A DNA stretch of 64,000 bases from Aurifilum marmelostoma (Eukaryota > Ascomycota > Sordariomycetes > Diaporthales > Cryphonectriaceae): the NCBI GenBank assembly GCA_027559495.1, contig JAMXSV010000026.1, positions 620,001 to 684,000 of the forward strand, read 5' to 3'. The position numbers were made by a program, and so were the translations under genes. Below the pieces are notes generated by a model. The model searched no databases, was not told the DNA's origin, and saw only the letters and a program-made list of their open reading frames with translations. Shown here piece after piece: positions 23,030-32,375 of this stretch; position 1 is the first letter of the stretch; every line of letters starts with the position of its first letter.

Positions 23030-23408
23030 GGGGAGACCTCGTACAGAGAGGGGAATAGAGAATGTTGGCATGACCAGAAGCGTCTCGCGATTCTGTCTCT
23101 CAGAAGGCGAGAGCCTAGCGGGCCGTATCGTCTGCGCATTCTCTACTGTCGACTAGTCTTAACCTTGTGAAGGGGCATCCATGGTGGTGGCATTGTTGCG
23201 ATTGGAGTTGTTTCTCGCGATTGCAGCACTTTTTAAAGGGCGGTCAGACCTATGGTTACAGCAGCACATTTCGAGAATGAGATTTGTTGATGCTTCAGCA
23301 ACCGTGTGTGTGCAACTTATTCGGGTATCATTGTGATGTACGGGGCTATGTTGGAAGCGAACTTAAAGATATGATGCTGTTCTAGGTGCTCTGACTTTGA
23401 CTTCCTCT
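23030..23408. other. Short convergent spacer
   Basis: About 380 bases holding the 3' ends of tropomyosin and RRP17. Nothing else is recognisable. Confidence 0.6.
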
Positions 23409-24194
23409 CTACCTCCCTGCCTTTTTGGCCTTATTTTTCCGATTTGTAGCCTGTCTCTCCAGTTTTGACTCGTACCGAAACTTCTTCTTTTTCTTCTTGG
23501 GCTGTTGTTCCCTTCTTGCCGTCTTTCCCTCGCCCTCTCTGGACTGCGACCTCTTTCGCTCCGCCTCCTCGTCACCCGTCTCTTCTTGCTCATCCTCGGC
23601 CTCCAGCTCGGCCTTGTTGTGTAGCCCGTCTCTGTCCACACTGACGGCCTCTACCTTGACGGTCGTATAGAGATCCTCGTCGATGTACTCCTCTTCGTGG
23701 TCCACAGGTTCCAAAGCCGGTGCAGGTGCAGGATCCTTGATACCACCCCACTCCTCATCATCGTCGCTCTTTTCGGAGCCTGTGTCTGTCTCTTCTTCCC
23801 CCGAGCTCAGGCCGGCGACCTGAGACTCTTTCAGCATAGCCTCGACATTTTTCACATGCTCTTCAACAGCTTGCTTGCGCTCGTCTCTGATCTATTGAGG
23901 GAAAAATACGAAAAGAACTAAGTGTCAGCAAGTCCTGTCATATATTCGCAAACGGTGGGAGTCGGTAGGGGTACACACCTGCTTTCTCATATCGATCCTC
24001 TCCTGTCTCGCTCTCTTAGCCGCTTCCTCCTGTGCATGCTTCTGTCTTTGCACCTTGCGCTTGTGGAACCCCGTCAGGTACTCGGCGCGGGCGCTGTTGT
24101 CGAAGGAAATCTCCTCGATGGCATAGACGGCCTTGCGCTTCTTCGACGGCGCCGGCGGGAGGGGTGATTTCTTTGGGCGGGGTTTAGCAAACAT
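23409..24194 (-). CDS. rrp17: RRP17/NOL12-type ribosomal RNA processing protein
   Basis: Two exons (24194-23979 and 23891-23409) give 232 residues. Rrp17 is a nucleolar factor, reported as a 5'-3' exonuclease, needed for 5' end processing in large-subunit rRNA maturation. The N-terminal block is diagnostic: IEEISFDNSARAEYLTGFHKRK (residues about 26-47), then a highly basic helix with QRQKHAQEEAAKRARQERIDMRKQ. This is the NOL12 domain. The centre is acidic (EEETDTGSEKSDDDEEW and EEEYIDEDLY), and the C-terminus is a Lys/Arg-rich nucleolar-type tail (PKKKKKKFRYESKLERQ). It is divergently transcribed from BIG1 over about 500 bases. Confidence 0.88.
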
Positions 24195-24699
24195 TTTGTC
24201 AAGAACCTCCTTGCAACAGGCTCTACACGATATATTTCCGGACTCGGGACTCGGAGATTCTGTCCACAATAAAGCCTGCGGTGGAGGAAACGAGGTCGTT
24301 CTCGCTGCTCTAACGAAGATACTGGCTGCAGTACAATGCAGGCGCCCCAACTCTGGGCCAATTTTTGAACTTTTTGCAGGCCGGGACCCCTGAATGCGCT
24401 GCTATAAATTTAGTGACGTGACGCACTAGCTCCGCCAGGATGGCACCTAGAGGCATGCGGCTCAGGCTGGGCCGGCGGAGCTTGCCGGCGGCAGCGCAGC
24501 GCTGTAGTTTGGGGCGGTTGGGATTGGCCTGGGGCGGCAACGTAGAGCTTCATGTTACCGTCGTCAGCAATCCGCGGCTCCTGCCTACCTCCTCTCTCCT
24601 TCAATCTTGACCAGCGCTTCAATAATCCCCCACCAGTCGCACACTACCCACCCCGGCTGTGGAAGTAGCGTGATCAAAACAACAACATATTCTTTCAGA
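24195..24699. other. Divergent promoter RRP17 / BIG1
   Basis: About 505 bases, GC-rich in the middle (24420-24550), without a gene. Confidence 0.6.
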
Positions 24700-25747
24700 A
24701 TGCGGTATTCGATAGCAGCCGGCCTCCTGGCCTCAGGGGCCACGGCATTCAGCGACTCGTCGCCCTTCTTGATGTACTCAACATCGAAGTATGCCTTCAT
24801 CTATTCCTCGTCCTTGGGCGAATACTTGGCACAGTACTAATGACATGAATCGCTTAGACTATCTGTCCCTTCAGATCCCTCGCAGCTTCAGTCTACGGCC
24901 TCTGTCCTCTCAACAGCCCACGACCTTCTCTCCACCTGCCCAACATCCCTCTACCTCCTGCTCACACAGCCCAAGGTCCACGCCTCGGACCTGCGGGACC
25001 CGGCTACAGGCGACTGTCTGGCCTCGAACCTCTGCGGACGCTCCTTCGCTGTCGTCAACAGCACCGAGGTTGCCACCTCTCACTACGGCGTTGCGGAGGT
25101 TGTTGGCCCCGAGATCTCCGCCGCCGACCTGCAGGCCTACATTGAGGGTGCGTGCGCAAAGCAGGGTAAGGGAGACGCGGCTGCCATCGTGGTGACGAGG
25201 CAGCTCTCGGAGCTGCCACGGCGCCGGCACACCAGCCTGAAGGATGACAGCCGCTTTGCGATGGACTCGGAGGATCGAATGGTGGGCGAGCTGCTGGACA
25301 ATCAAGAGCAGATCCGAAGAGGCGTGCCAGGAGATGACTATACCGTGATCTACTTTGCGAGCCCGCACGAGCCGCCGAAGAGCTACGAGGCGGAGTTTGG
25401 CGAGGCCGGTGGCTCGGAGATGCCACTGGAGCTGAGGAAGAGGGAGTGGGATGTGAGGGCGGCGGACGGGAACACCGACCCTTCGGCGCCGCTATTCGTG
25501 AAGTATCAGTTCTTCACGCCTGGTCAGTACACCTTTGCTCGCGCGACAGGGCTAGAATTGTGGTGTTGGAGGACGAGTGAGAGCAATGACTGACGGACTA
25601 CCTGCAGGCATCTTCATGGGCTTCATTGCCGTCTTCCTCATGCTGGCTATGCTCTATGTCGGTCTCAGCGCCGTGGCGAGTCTACAGGTCTCATATGGCG
25701 CCTTCGATAAGGAAATGGGCCCCGCTGCCCAGAAGAAGACCCAGTAA
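24700..25747 (+). CDS. BIG1: BIG1-like ER membrane protein (V-ATPase S1/Voa1 family)
   Basis: Three exons (24700-24788, 24858-25522, 25608-25747) give 297 residues. Big1 is an ER type I membrane protein needed for cell-wall beta-1,6-glucan, and its C-terminal domain is shared with the V-ATPase assembly factors Voa1 and Ac45. The protein starts with a signal peptide (MRYSIAAGLLASGATAFSDS). It has a divergent lumenal region with a Cys pair (GDCLASNLCGRS) and ends with the family signature YQFFTPGIFMGFIAVFLML, a transmembrane helix, and SLQVSYGAFDKEMGPAAQKK. Intron 1 uses the acceptor at 24856-24857; acceptors nearer the exon break the frame. It converges with TRM112. Confidence 0.88.
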
Positions 25748-26317
25748 GAGCTGAACAGACAGGATGAAATCTAGATGGCGTCGAGAGATGAAGTGGCGGC
25801 CGCGTCCATCTGTTGTGCGGCAAGCACGGCCTGGTGTAGGATTGTGGGTATTGTGCATGTGTGTGTGCGTGTGTATACCATATATTTTGGGAGTTCGGCT
25901 GGGTCACTGCGTGACTTCTTTGGTTTCAGCAGCAGCAGCAATGGATTTAGAATGTTTATGTTGTAGGTGGGAGGTCAACGTTAATGCATCTTCAGAGACG
26001 GAAGGTTATTTGCGTCAGAGTAAATCGCCCTGGCTCTCTTGCAATCTGAGTTGTTAGTGATTGTCTTTCTAAGCAAGAATGTCGCTTCAATAGCCCTGGC
26101 GCGACATGGCCAAACTTCTGAACGGCTTCCAACAAGATGAAGTTATTTCGAAAATGCAGCCAAAGTCGGTTAATCCACTTTCTCCCTCAAGTATCTCAGC
26201 CGATACCATGGCCATGTTTTCCTTTTGTTCCCCGCCTGAACGCCATGCAAAATCATCACTGGCACCATATCCTTCTCTGCTGGTTCCCTGCCCCGCCTTC
26301 GTCCGTCTTTTCCCTTC
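25748..26317. other. Convergent spacer BIG1 / TRM112
   Basis: About 570 bases with the 3' ends of both genes. Only chance open frames are present, plus a GT-rich patch around 25857-25875. Confidence 0.6.
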
Positions 26318-26804
26318 TTAGACCAGGTGGCTCGGCAGTAAAAAGTTGGCGATGCCCTCCTTGACATGATACTCATGCCCGCAGTTCCCACACACAAGTT
26401 TTCCTTCCATCATCTGGGTCTCGACCAGCAGCGAGTGCAGCTCCTTGAGCATCGTCTCGTTGCCCTCCAGGTCCTCGGCGGTGGGTGCCTCTGCCGGGAG
26501 TTGTGGGAAGCCCAGCTGGAGTTCTCAAAAAGGCGTTTAGAATTCTCAATTCCTCGTAGAAGACGTAAAGAAAGTGAGAAAAAGACATAGGGAGGAGAAC
26601 AGTTCAAAGTATACATACCTCTGTCGTGGTGGTCTTTAATGCTGCCCAGTCCAGTCTGGGTAGCAGATTCACGAGGAACTGCGGGTTCACCTCGATCTCG
26701 TCCTGGGCCAGCTCTGCGTCCTTGGGGTGTAAGGGGAAGGACGCTGACGTGGACTTGCAGGCCTTGACGGCGCACGTCAGAAAATTTATGCTGAGGACTT
26801 TCAT
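26318..26804 (-). CDS. trm112: TRM112, methyltransferase activator subunit
   Basis: Two exons (26804-26619 and 26515-26318) give 127 residues. Trm112 is a small zinc-binding partner that activates several methyltransferases: Trm9 and Trm11 on tRNA, Bud23 on 18S rRNA, and Mtq2 on release factor eRF1. The start MKVLSINFLTCAVKAC, the segment FPLHPKDAELAQDEIEVNPQFL, and the C-terminal zinc-knuckle-like KLVCGNCGHEYHVKEGIANFLLPSHLV are hallmark positions. The family zinc ligands are present as Cys11, Cys16 and the later CGNC pair. The start is ATG 26802-26804; an upstream in-frame extension lacks homology and is ignored. Confidence 0.95.
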
Positions 26805-27295
26805 AATTGTGTACCTGGCAATAATCGTGTTGTTTTGGTGCCGGAATTTTTTGTAAATTGATGCTGCTTGGCTCACAATCAGGCTGCTTAGGGAAATTTT
26901 GCCGGTCCAAGGGCCTATGGAAACCCTAACCCTTGCGAAGAGGTTGGCTAAGTACTTGATAATACAGCACTAGATGGAAGACACCAAACATGCTGCGCTT
27001 CTTTTCTAATCGTACGCTTGAGCAGCGTGAGCTCTACTCAGAAAATTGTGTAGGAGACTTACACATCTGGTCCATTATCTTTCAACAGGGGCTCATGTAG
27101 TTCAATAGTGGCCGTCCAGCCATTTTCCAAGTTGCTTCCGAGTGGCTAACATTACAGCAAACTGGTAAGCAAGAAGAGAAACAAAGAAGAGCAAGGTTGA
27201 GATCTGCTTCTCACACATGCTGTAGTATTCATACACCACCACTACCATCCGAGCCGTCCCAGCCGTCCCGCTTGAGCACAGTGCACACATATCGT
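26805..27295. other. Spacer upstream of TRM112
   Basis: About 490 bases that must hold the TRM112 promoter and the 3' end of the next minus-strand gene. I see nothing else. Confidence 0.6.
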
Positions 27296-27532
27296 CTAGG
27301 CCATGGTCTTTTCATACCCTATCTCCTCCCTTGAGCTTCGCCTCCTTGATATCCGCAAGTACACAGCGACACAGCCCATGATGACGATGAACAAAACGCC
27401 CTTCTGGATGGTTGACCACTCGTCGGCGCTGTAGGCAGCCGGGATTGTCTTGCTGAGGGCCTCATCCTCGACTTGCTCCTGGATCTGCTCGACGGGTTCG
27501 CCATCTGTGTAGCCGGCTGCCCAGTCCGCCAT
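27296..27532 (-). CDS. Small single-pass membrane protein of unknown function, 78 aa
   Basis: ATG at 27530-27532 to TAG at 27296-27298. The N-terminal half is soluble and acidic (MADWAAGYTDGEPVEQ), then IPAAYSADEWSTIQKG leads into one hydrophobic helix, VLFIVIMGCVAVYL, followed by a basic stop-transfer stretch RISRRRSSREEIGYEK. This is the topology of a C-terminally anchored protein with its N-terminus in the cytosol or lumen. I recall similar short proteins in Sordariomycetes but no name. An acceptor-like TTGTAG lies 18 bases upstream of the ATG, so a small upstream exon cannot be excluded. Confidence 0.6.
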   Translation of the reverse strand: MADWAAGYTDGEPVEQIQEQVEDEALSKTIPAAYSADEWSTIQKGVLFIVIMGCVAVYLRISRRRSSREEIGYEKTMA

Positions 27533-27853
27533 GCCGTATTGAGGTTCTACAAGGAGGTGCAAGACAGGCGAATCAGCAACGGAGACGCAACACATTATTG
27601 TTGGAGAGTCGAAAAGCGGAAGGAATCTGGGCACACGTAGGAAAGAGGAGAGGTTGGGAAAGGGATTCAAGATGACATATGTATTCTTTCGCCTCGTGGA
27701 TTTCTTTGTTTTCCCTTCTGGGTTCTCTAGGATAGATCACATGCATATATCTCGTCATGGTATGTGCGGGATCTTGGGTCCTCGGTAGTGGTACCGGTGC
27801 ATTGAGCTGGGATGTAGGTGAAGATGCGAGTGTGGTGGGCAGACGAGCACACT
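27533..27853. other. Spacer downstream of cyclophilin
   Basis: About 320 bases, probably the cyclophilin 3' UTR and the promoter of the 78-aa gene. No other feature seen. Confidence 0.55.
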
Positions 27854-28666
27854 TTAGAGCTCCACGTGGATACCTTCTTCGGGCACAGGCAGCTCCCCGC
27901 TCTTGACGATCTTGACGGCCTGCTTGGGCTTGTCACCAGGGCCCTTCTCGATGTTCTCGATCTTCTCGACGACGTCGTAACCCTCGAGGACCTCACCGAA
28001 GACGACATGCTTGCCATCCAACCAGCTGCGAGGTATACTGCGTTAGCTTCACGACTGGGCAGAATCGGTTGGGGGGTATGGAGCTTCCGCAGGAGACAAT
28101 ATGCGGTTGAGGTATGCGAGTAACGTACGAGGTAATAACGGTGGTGATAAAGAACTGAGAGCCGTTGGTGTCCTTGCCAGCGTTGGCCATAGAAAGGAGA
28201 CCCTTCTTGGAGTGCTTGAGCTTGAAGTTCTCATCGGGGAAGCGGTCACCGTAGACTATTACAAGAGCTTGGAGTCAGCTTGCCAGTTCTTCTCCCCAGG
28301 ACATGCGCCCTGGACCTAAAATGGGCAGAACTACTTACTTGACTTGCCACCGGTGCCATCGCCCTTGGTGAAATCACCGCCCTGGATCATGAAGTTCTTG
28401 ATGACGCGGTGGAAGGTAGACCCCTCGTAGCCGAAGCCCTTCTCGCCTGTGGCGAGCGCGCGGAAGTTCTCAGCGGTCTTGGGGGTTGTCTTGCCGTAGA
28501 GACCTATGACGATGCGGCCCAGGCTTTCGTCGTCTTGCTGAATGTCCAAGAACACCTTGTGGGTGATCTTTGGGCCTTTGGCAGCCTCGGCAGTGCTGCT
28601 GAAGAGCAACATGCTCACACCGAGGAGCAGCGCAGCCGAGATGACAAGCCGCCGGAGGTTGAACAT
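27854..28666 (-). CDS. cypB: ER-lumenal cyclophilin B (peptidyl-prolyl cis-trans isomerase)
   Basis: Three exons (28666-28339, 28255-28129, 28025-27854) give 208 residues. It catalyses proline isomerisation in secretory proteins in the ER. A signal peptide (RRLVISAALLLGVSMLLFSSTAEA) precedes a complete cyclophilin domain. That domain has the active-site Arg and Phe/Met in FHRVIKNFMIQGGDFTKGDG, NGSQFFITT, and the cyclosporin-contact Trp in SWLDGKHVVFGEV. The protein ends in HVEL, an HDEL-class ER retrieval signal. It diverges from the TLG1-like SNARE gene. Confidence 0.95.
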
Positions 28667-29290
28667 CTTCGGAGGGTTCTGGGGATGGATAGGGGTTCAA
28701 TTGATTTGAGTTTTGGGGAGAGAAAGAGGTGAAAGAGAGGGAAAAGAGATTCGGGAATGGAAACGTTGAAGGCAAGGAAAAGGGAAAGAAGGGAACAGGG
28801 AGAGACACGTTTCACCACCAAATGCTCGAGTAGGGGCTGGTGCTGTAACCGATCGCCACATGCATGAAGCTACTGTGGTACTACTATGGTAGAGATGTAA
28901 CTCTTCCCCCGCAGCAGTGCAAGCTAGAACCCCCACTCAGGGACCTAGGACCTGTGCTAGGGATCTATCCTGCAATCCAGGTCCAAGCTCAGGGGTATCC
29001 AAGCACTGAAGCCCAGTGGGTCTCCCATCTCCTGCAAATGCGTACCACAGTGCTCTTGTCTTACCATAGTGGCTACATACCTACTTGCTGTACAAGTACA
29101 TAGCATATGATCCCATGTCTTCCTGCCACTACTGCATAAAACAGCCAGCCAGTAACATCGCCGTCATCTTCTTGGGTCCAGCAACCACACTGCCTCTGGC
29201 TCATATAACTCTACTCTTCACCTTCTCATCCCCTGAAACCGTTTACATTTTCCAGCTCATGGCCCTTCAATCACGAGCTCTACATCCACG
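28667..29290. other. Divergent promoter cyclophilin B / TLG1
   Basis: About 620 bases with no gene. GTAC-rich motifs lie around 28869-28890. The last 100 bases before TLG1 are pyrimidine-rich. Confidence 0.55.
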
Positions 29291-30139
29291 ATGATGTCCT
29301 CAACAAATGAGGAGGACCCCTTCCTCCAGGTCCAGCAGTATGTCCTGGCACACCAACCAAACCTCTCAGAGGAAGACCTCAATGTACTATGATGCTCGAT
29401 GCTGACAAGTTGTCGACTGTACCAAACAGAGATGTCCTCACCCAGATGGACGCAACTCGTCCCCTCTTCACATCCTACCTCCGGATCCGCTCCCTGACCG
29501 CCACCAAGACCTCCCCAGAGCTTACCTCGGCGCGAGCAGACCTCGAGGCCGCCCTCTCCACCCTCGCCGAGGATCTTGCCGACCTCGTCGCCTCCGTACA
29601 GGCCGTCGAGGCCAACCCGTCACAATTTGGCCTCTCGGCACACGAGGTTTCGCGCCGGAAGCGGCTGGTGCAGGAAGTTGGCGGAGAGGTCGAGGATATG
29701 CGGGACGAGCTGGCCAAGGGGGGGTGGCGGCGGGGGGCGCAAGGCCGGTGGCGCTGGGGGTAGCTCCGATCTTCCCGACCCGAATACGTTCGCCGTCGGG
29801 GATGGAGACGGCCACGATGAGGAGGACTACGCCGCCGAGTTCGAGCAGCAACAACAGCAAATGATGATGCGGGAGCAGGACGTCCACCTGGACGGGGTAT
29901 ACCAGACGGTGGACACGCTGCGCAGGCAGGCGGGCGATATGGGCCGAGAGCTGGAGGAGCAGCGGGAGATGCTCGAGACCACAGACCGGCTGGCCGACCG
30001 CGTGGGCGGACGGCTGCAGACGGGTATGGACAAGCTCAAGTACGTCGTGAGACACAACGAGGATCGGCTGAGCAGCTGGTGCATTGGTCTGCTGATATTG
30101 GTTTTGTGCATCCTGCTGGTCCTCCTATTGATTCTATGA
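29291..30139 (+). CDS. tlg1: Tlg1/syntaxin-6-type Qc SNARE, with an apparent frame break at a G7 tract
   Basis: Exon 1 is 29291-29337, an intron follows at 29338-29429, and coding resumes at 29430. The syntaxin-6 N-domain reads through EEDPFLQVQQDVLTQMDATRP and the region ending VGGEVEDMRDELAKG. The SNARE helix (DVYQ-type register HLDGVYQTVDTLRRQAG, zero-layer Gln in RELEEQREML) and the C-terminal anchor LLILVLCILLVLLLIL are complete. Tlg1 works in endosome-to-Golgi fusion. The two halves lie in different frames, meeting at seven Gs (29718-29724). Either one G is excess (six Gs would give 251 residues with a Gly linker), or a 40-base GT...AG intron at 29724-29763 is removed (238 residues). 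Both restore the frame. No branch site is visible in the 40-base candidate, so a sequence error or allele mutation is favoured. Confidence 0.8.
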
Positions 30140-30625
30140 GAAGGATCGTTCTTGTGGCGTAGAGAGCGGGCGTTTGGACTTCTTTTAGGATCATTATATC
30201 AGGGACAATGGGCTCATGGAGGGGCAAACGGCGTTCAGGACTCCCGGGAGAGCGGGTGGCGGTAAAGATGGACCTGCTTAGAGTACTATTCATGATGATT
30301 TTTCACAACGTCGATTCTCATTAATTTGATCGTCTCTAATTTCTTCATCCTGACAGCCGCCCATGTATCCGCCCTCATGAAGGTGAGAACTGCTTATACC
30401 CAACCTAATGCTGGCACTGATCTCCGTCTCGGCTCGATGGCCAGTAAACGCGTCATGGCCACTCGTCACGGGTCCAGCTCAAGACCGGCTTCTACATCTC
30501 AGATATCGTGACCGATGAGGACGCATGTGAGCCCTAATTCCTTTCCTTCCTTCCAAAGACACCTACCCAACCCTGTTATCAGAGGTTCTCGCTGAGAAAA
30601 AGATCACAATCGTCGTCTCAATCGC
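30140..30625. other. Convergent spacer TLG1 / GLE1
   Basis: About 490 bases with the 3' ends of both genes and only short chance open frames. Confidence 0.6.
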
Positions 30626-32375
30626 CTATGCGAGTGCAAGACCGTACTTGGCTTTGAGACTCTTTCCATGCACAATCAGTGACTCCACGGCAACATCTCC
30701 GCAACCAGCTGACTTGGCGTGGGTTGGAAAGTCCACCAGGGCCAGTCGGAGGGCAGCGATGGCGGCAGTACCGTAGAATAGCAAAAACCGTTGTTCGTAG
30801 TGATCGATCATGGCCTTGAGGACAGTACAGGACGTGGTTGACATCTCGGCAGGAGACGTATTGACGATCTGCGCCATGGCCGTCCAGTAGTGAGTCATCG
30901 GGTACGGGTTGGCCTTTTTGGATCTCGAAAAGTCCCGGAGAGAGATGGCTGCATATCCCGCACCCAAGCCCGTCTGCCTGTTGTAGTGCTCCGCCTCCGG
31001 GATCCAGCCATTTCCACGACGCTTCCAACCGACTCGTTCCCGTCCTTGTTCGGTCTTTTCGAGGCCTCTAGCACCGAACAAGACCGGGCAGACAACGTAG
31101 AACTTGGCGATGAGAACGTCGATCAGGGGTTTCCCGCGCCAGTGGAAGGCTGGATCTGCGAAGGTGGCAGCGACCAGTATGCCAATAGGGTCAGCAGTCT
31201 TGGTATTGGCGCTCGACTCGTCTATGAATTGGTTGATGACGCATTTTCCCAGGTGGTTGACCAGGAACAGGAACAGGGAGGGTAGCTGATCATTGTTGGC
31301 GGCGCCGTTTGCTGGCTGTCTCTCGTCGAATACGAAATGGCTCGGGTCCACCATCTGGGAGTTCACCTCGTTGCGCAGACCTTGTTGGAGGACATTGGAG
31401 ACTTTGGTTATCTGCGCTGCTGGTTAGCTGAGGGCCTTTATACTATGCTCATATCAGGAGAAGACGTACCAATGCGGCGTTGCCCTTCTTGTCAAAAGAC
31501 AGCTGGCCGACACACTTCCGAAGCTCCCGACGCAAATCTCCAGCCTTGCTCTTGAGAGCCGGGTTCTGTTTGGCCTGCACATCATTGATGGACTTGCGGA
31601 GGTCCTTGAGGTTTTTATGTATGAGGAGAGCTCGCTGCTTCTTGGTATCTGTCTTGACGGGCTGGGCGGCGGGTGCTGTCACCGCGGCGATAGGTGCAGC
31701 CGGTGTAGGGGTAGACGGGACTGCAGAGGCCGCGGCTTTGGGGGGTGAGAAGAGGGTAGAAGTGGTTGTTTTCGTTGTCGAGGTGCCGTCGGTTGCAGCC
31801 GGCGCAGGCTTTTGGGCAGAGTTCGGCTGCACAGCTGATGCTGAGGCTGAAGATGGTGCGGCGACTGGCGGTTGTGCTGCTTTAGGCTGTTCGGGAGAAA
31901 GAGGGGCAACTTTGGTTGCCTTCAGCTCTCGAAGCTGTCGCTCGCGCTCCTTGGCCTGCTCTTCAGCCTGGATGCGTTTCCTCTCGGTGACCATGGAATC
32001 CTCCATGAGCCGCTTCATCTTTTCTGTGATCTCCAGCTTCTCGTGTTCTCGACGCGTCTTCTCGGCCAGCACGTCAGCCTCCTCTTCCTTCTCGTGCATC
32101 CATAGCACATGTTCACTAGATAGACGTCCCTTTATCAGCATCTTACCTTTCCCAGGCGAGGTGGGAGAAATATGGGCGGCTAGGCAGACTACTTACGCTC
32201 GTTCCCTTATACGCCGATGCTCGGCATCTGCCAAAGCAAGTGCCTCCTTGTGGGACTTCTCTGAGTTTCGGTCTGGGGACAACCAGTCGACCAGGGATGA
32301 GCTGGGAGGGCTCGAGAAGGTGGTGCTCGCTCGAGGGTATCGCGACGCGCGCGGGGCGGGCGACGAGCTCGCCAT
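30626..32375 (-). CDS. gle1: GLE1, mRNA export factor
   Basis: Three exons (32375-32197, 32115-31470, 31411-30626) give 536 residues. Gle1, with inositol hexakisphosphate, activates the DEAD-box helicase Dbp5 at the cytoplasmic face of the nuclear pore to release exported mRNA. The N-terminus is short and Ser/Pro-rich (SPDRNSEKSHKEALALADAEH). A long charged coiled coil follows (KTRREHEKLEITEKMKRLMED, cut here), then an Ala/Pro-rich linker with many PAAP-type runs. The conserved HEAT-like C-terminal domain starts near residue 240. Its hallmark is GNGWIPEAEHYNRQTGLGAG followed by YAAISLRDFSRSKKANPYP. The ends of introns 1 and 2 close perfectly. Transcribed divergently from SSD1. Confidence 0.92.
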
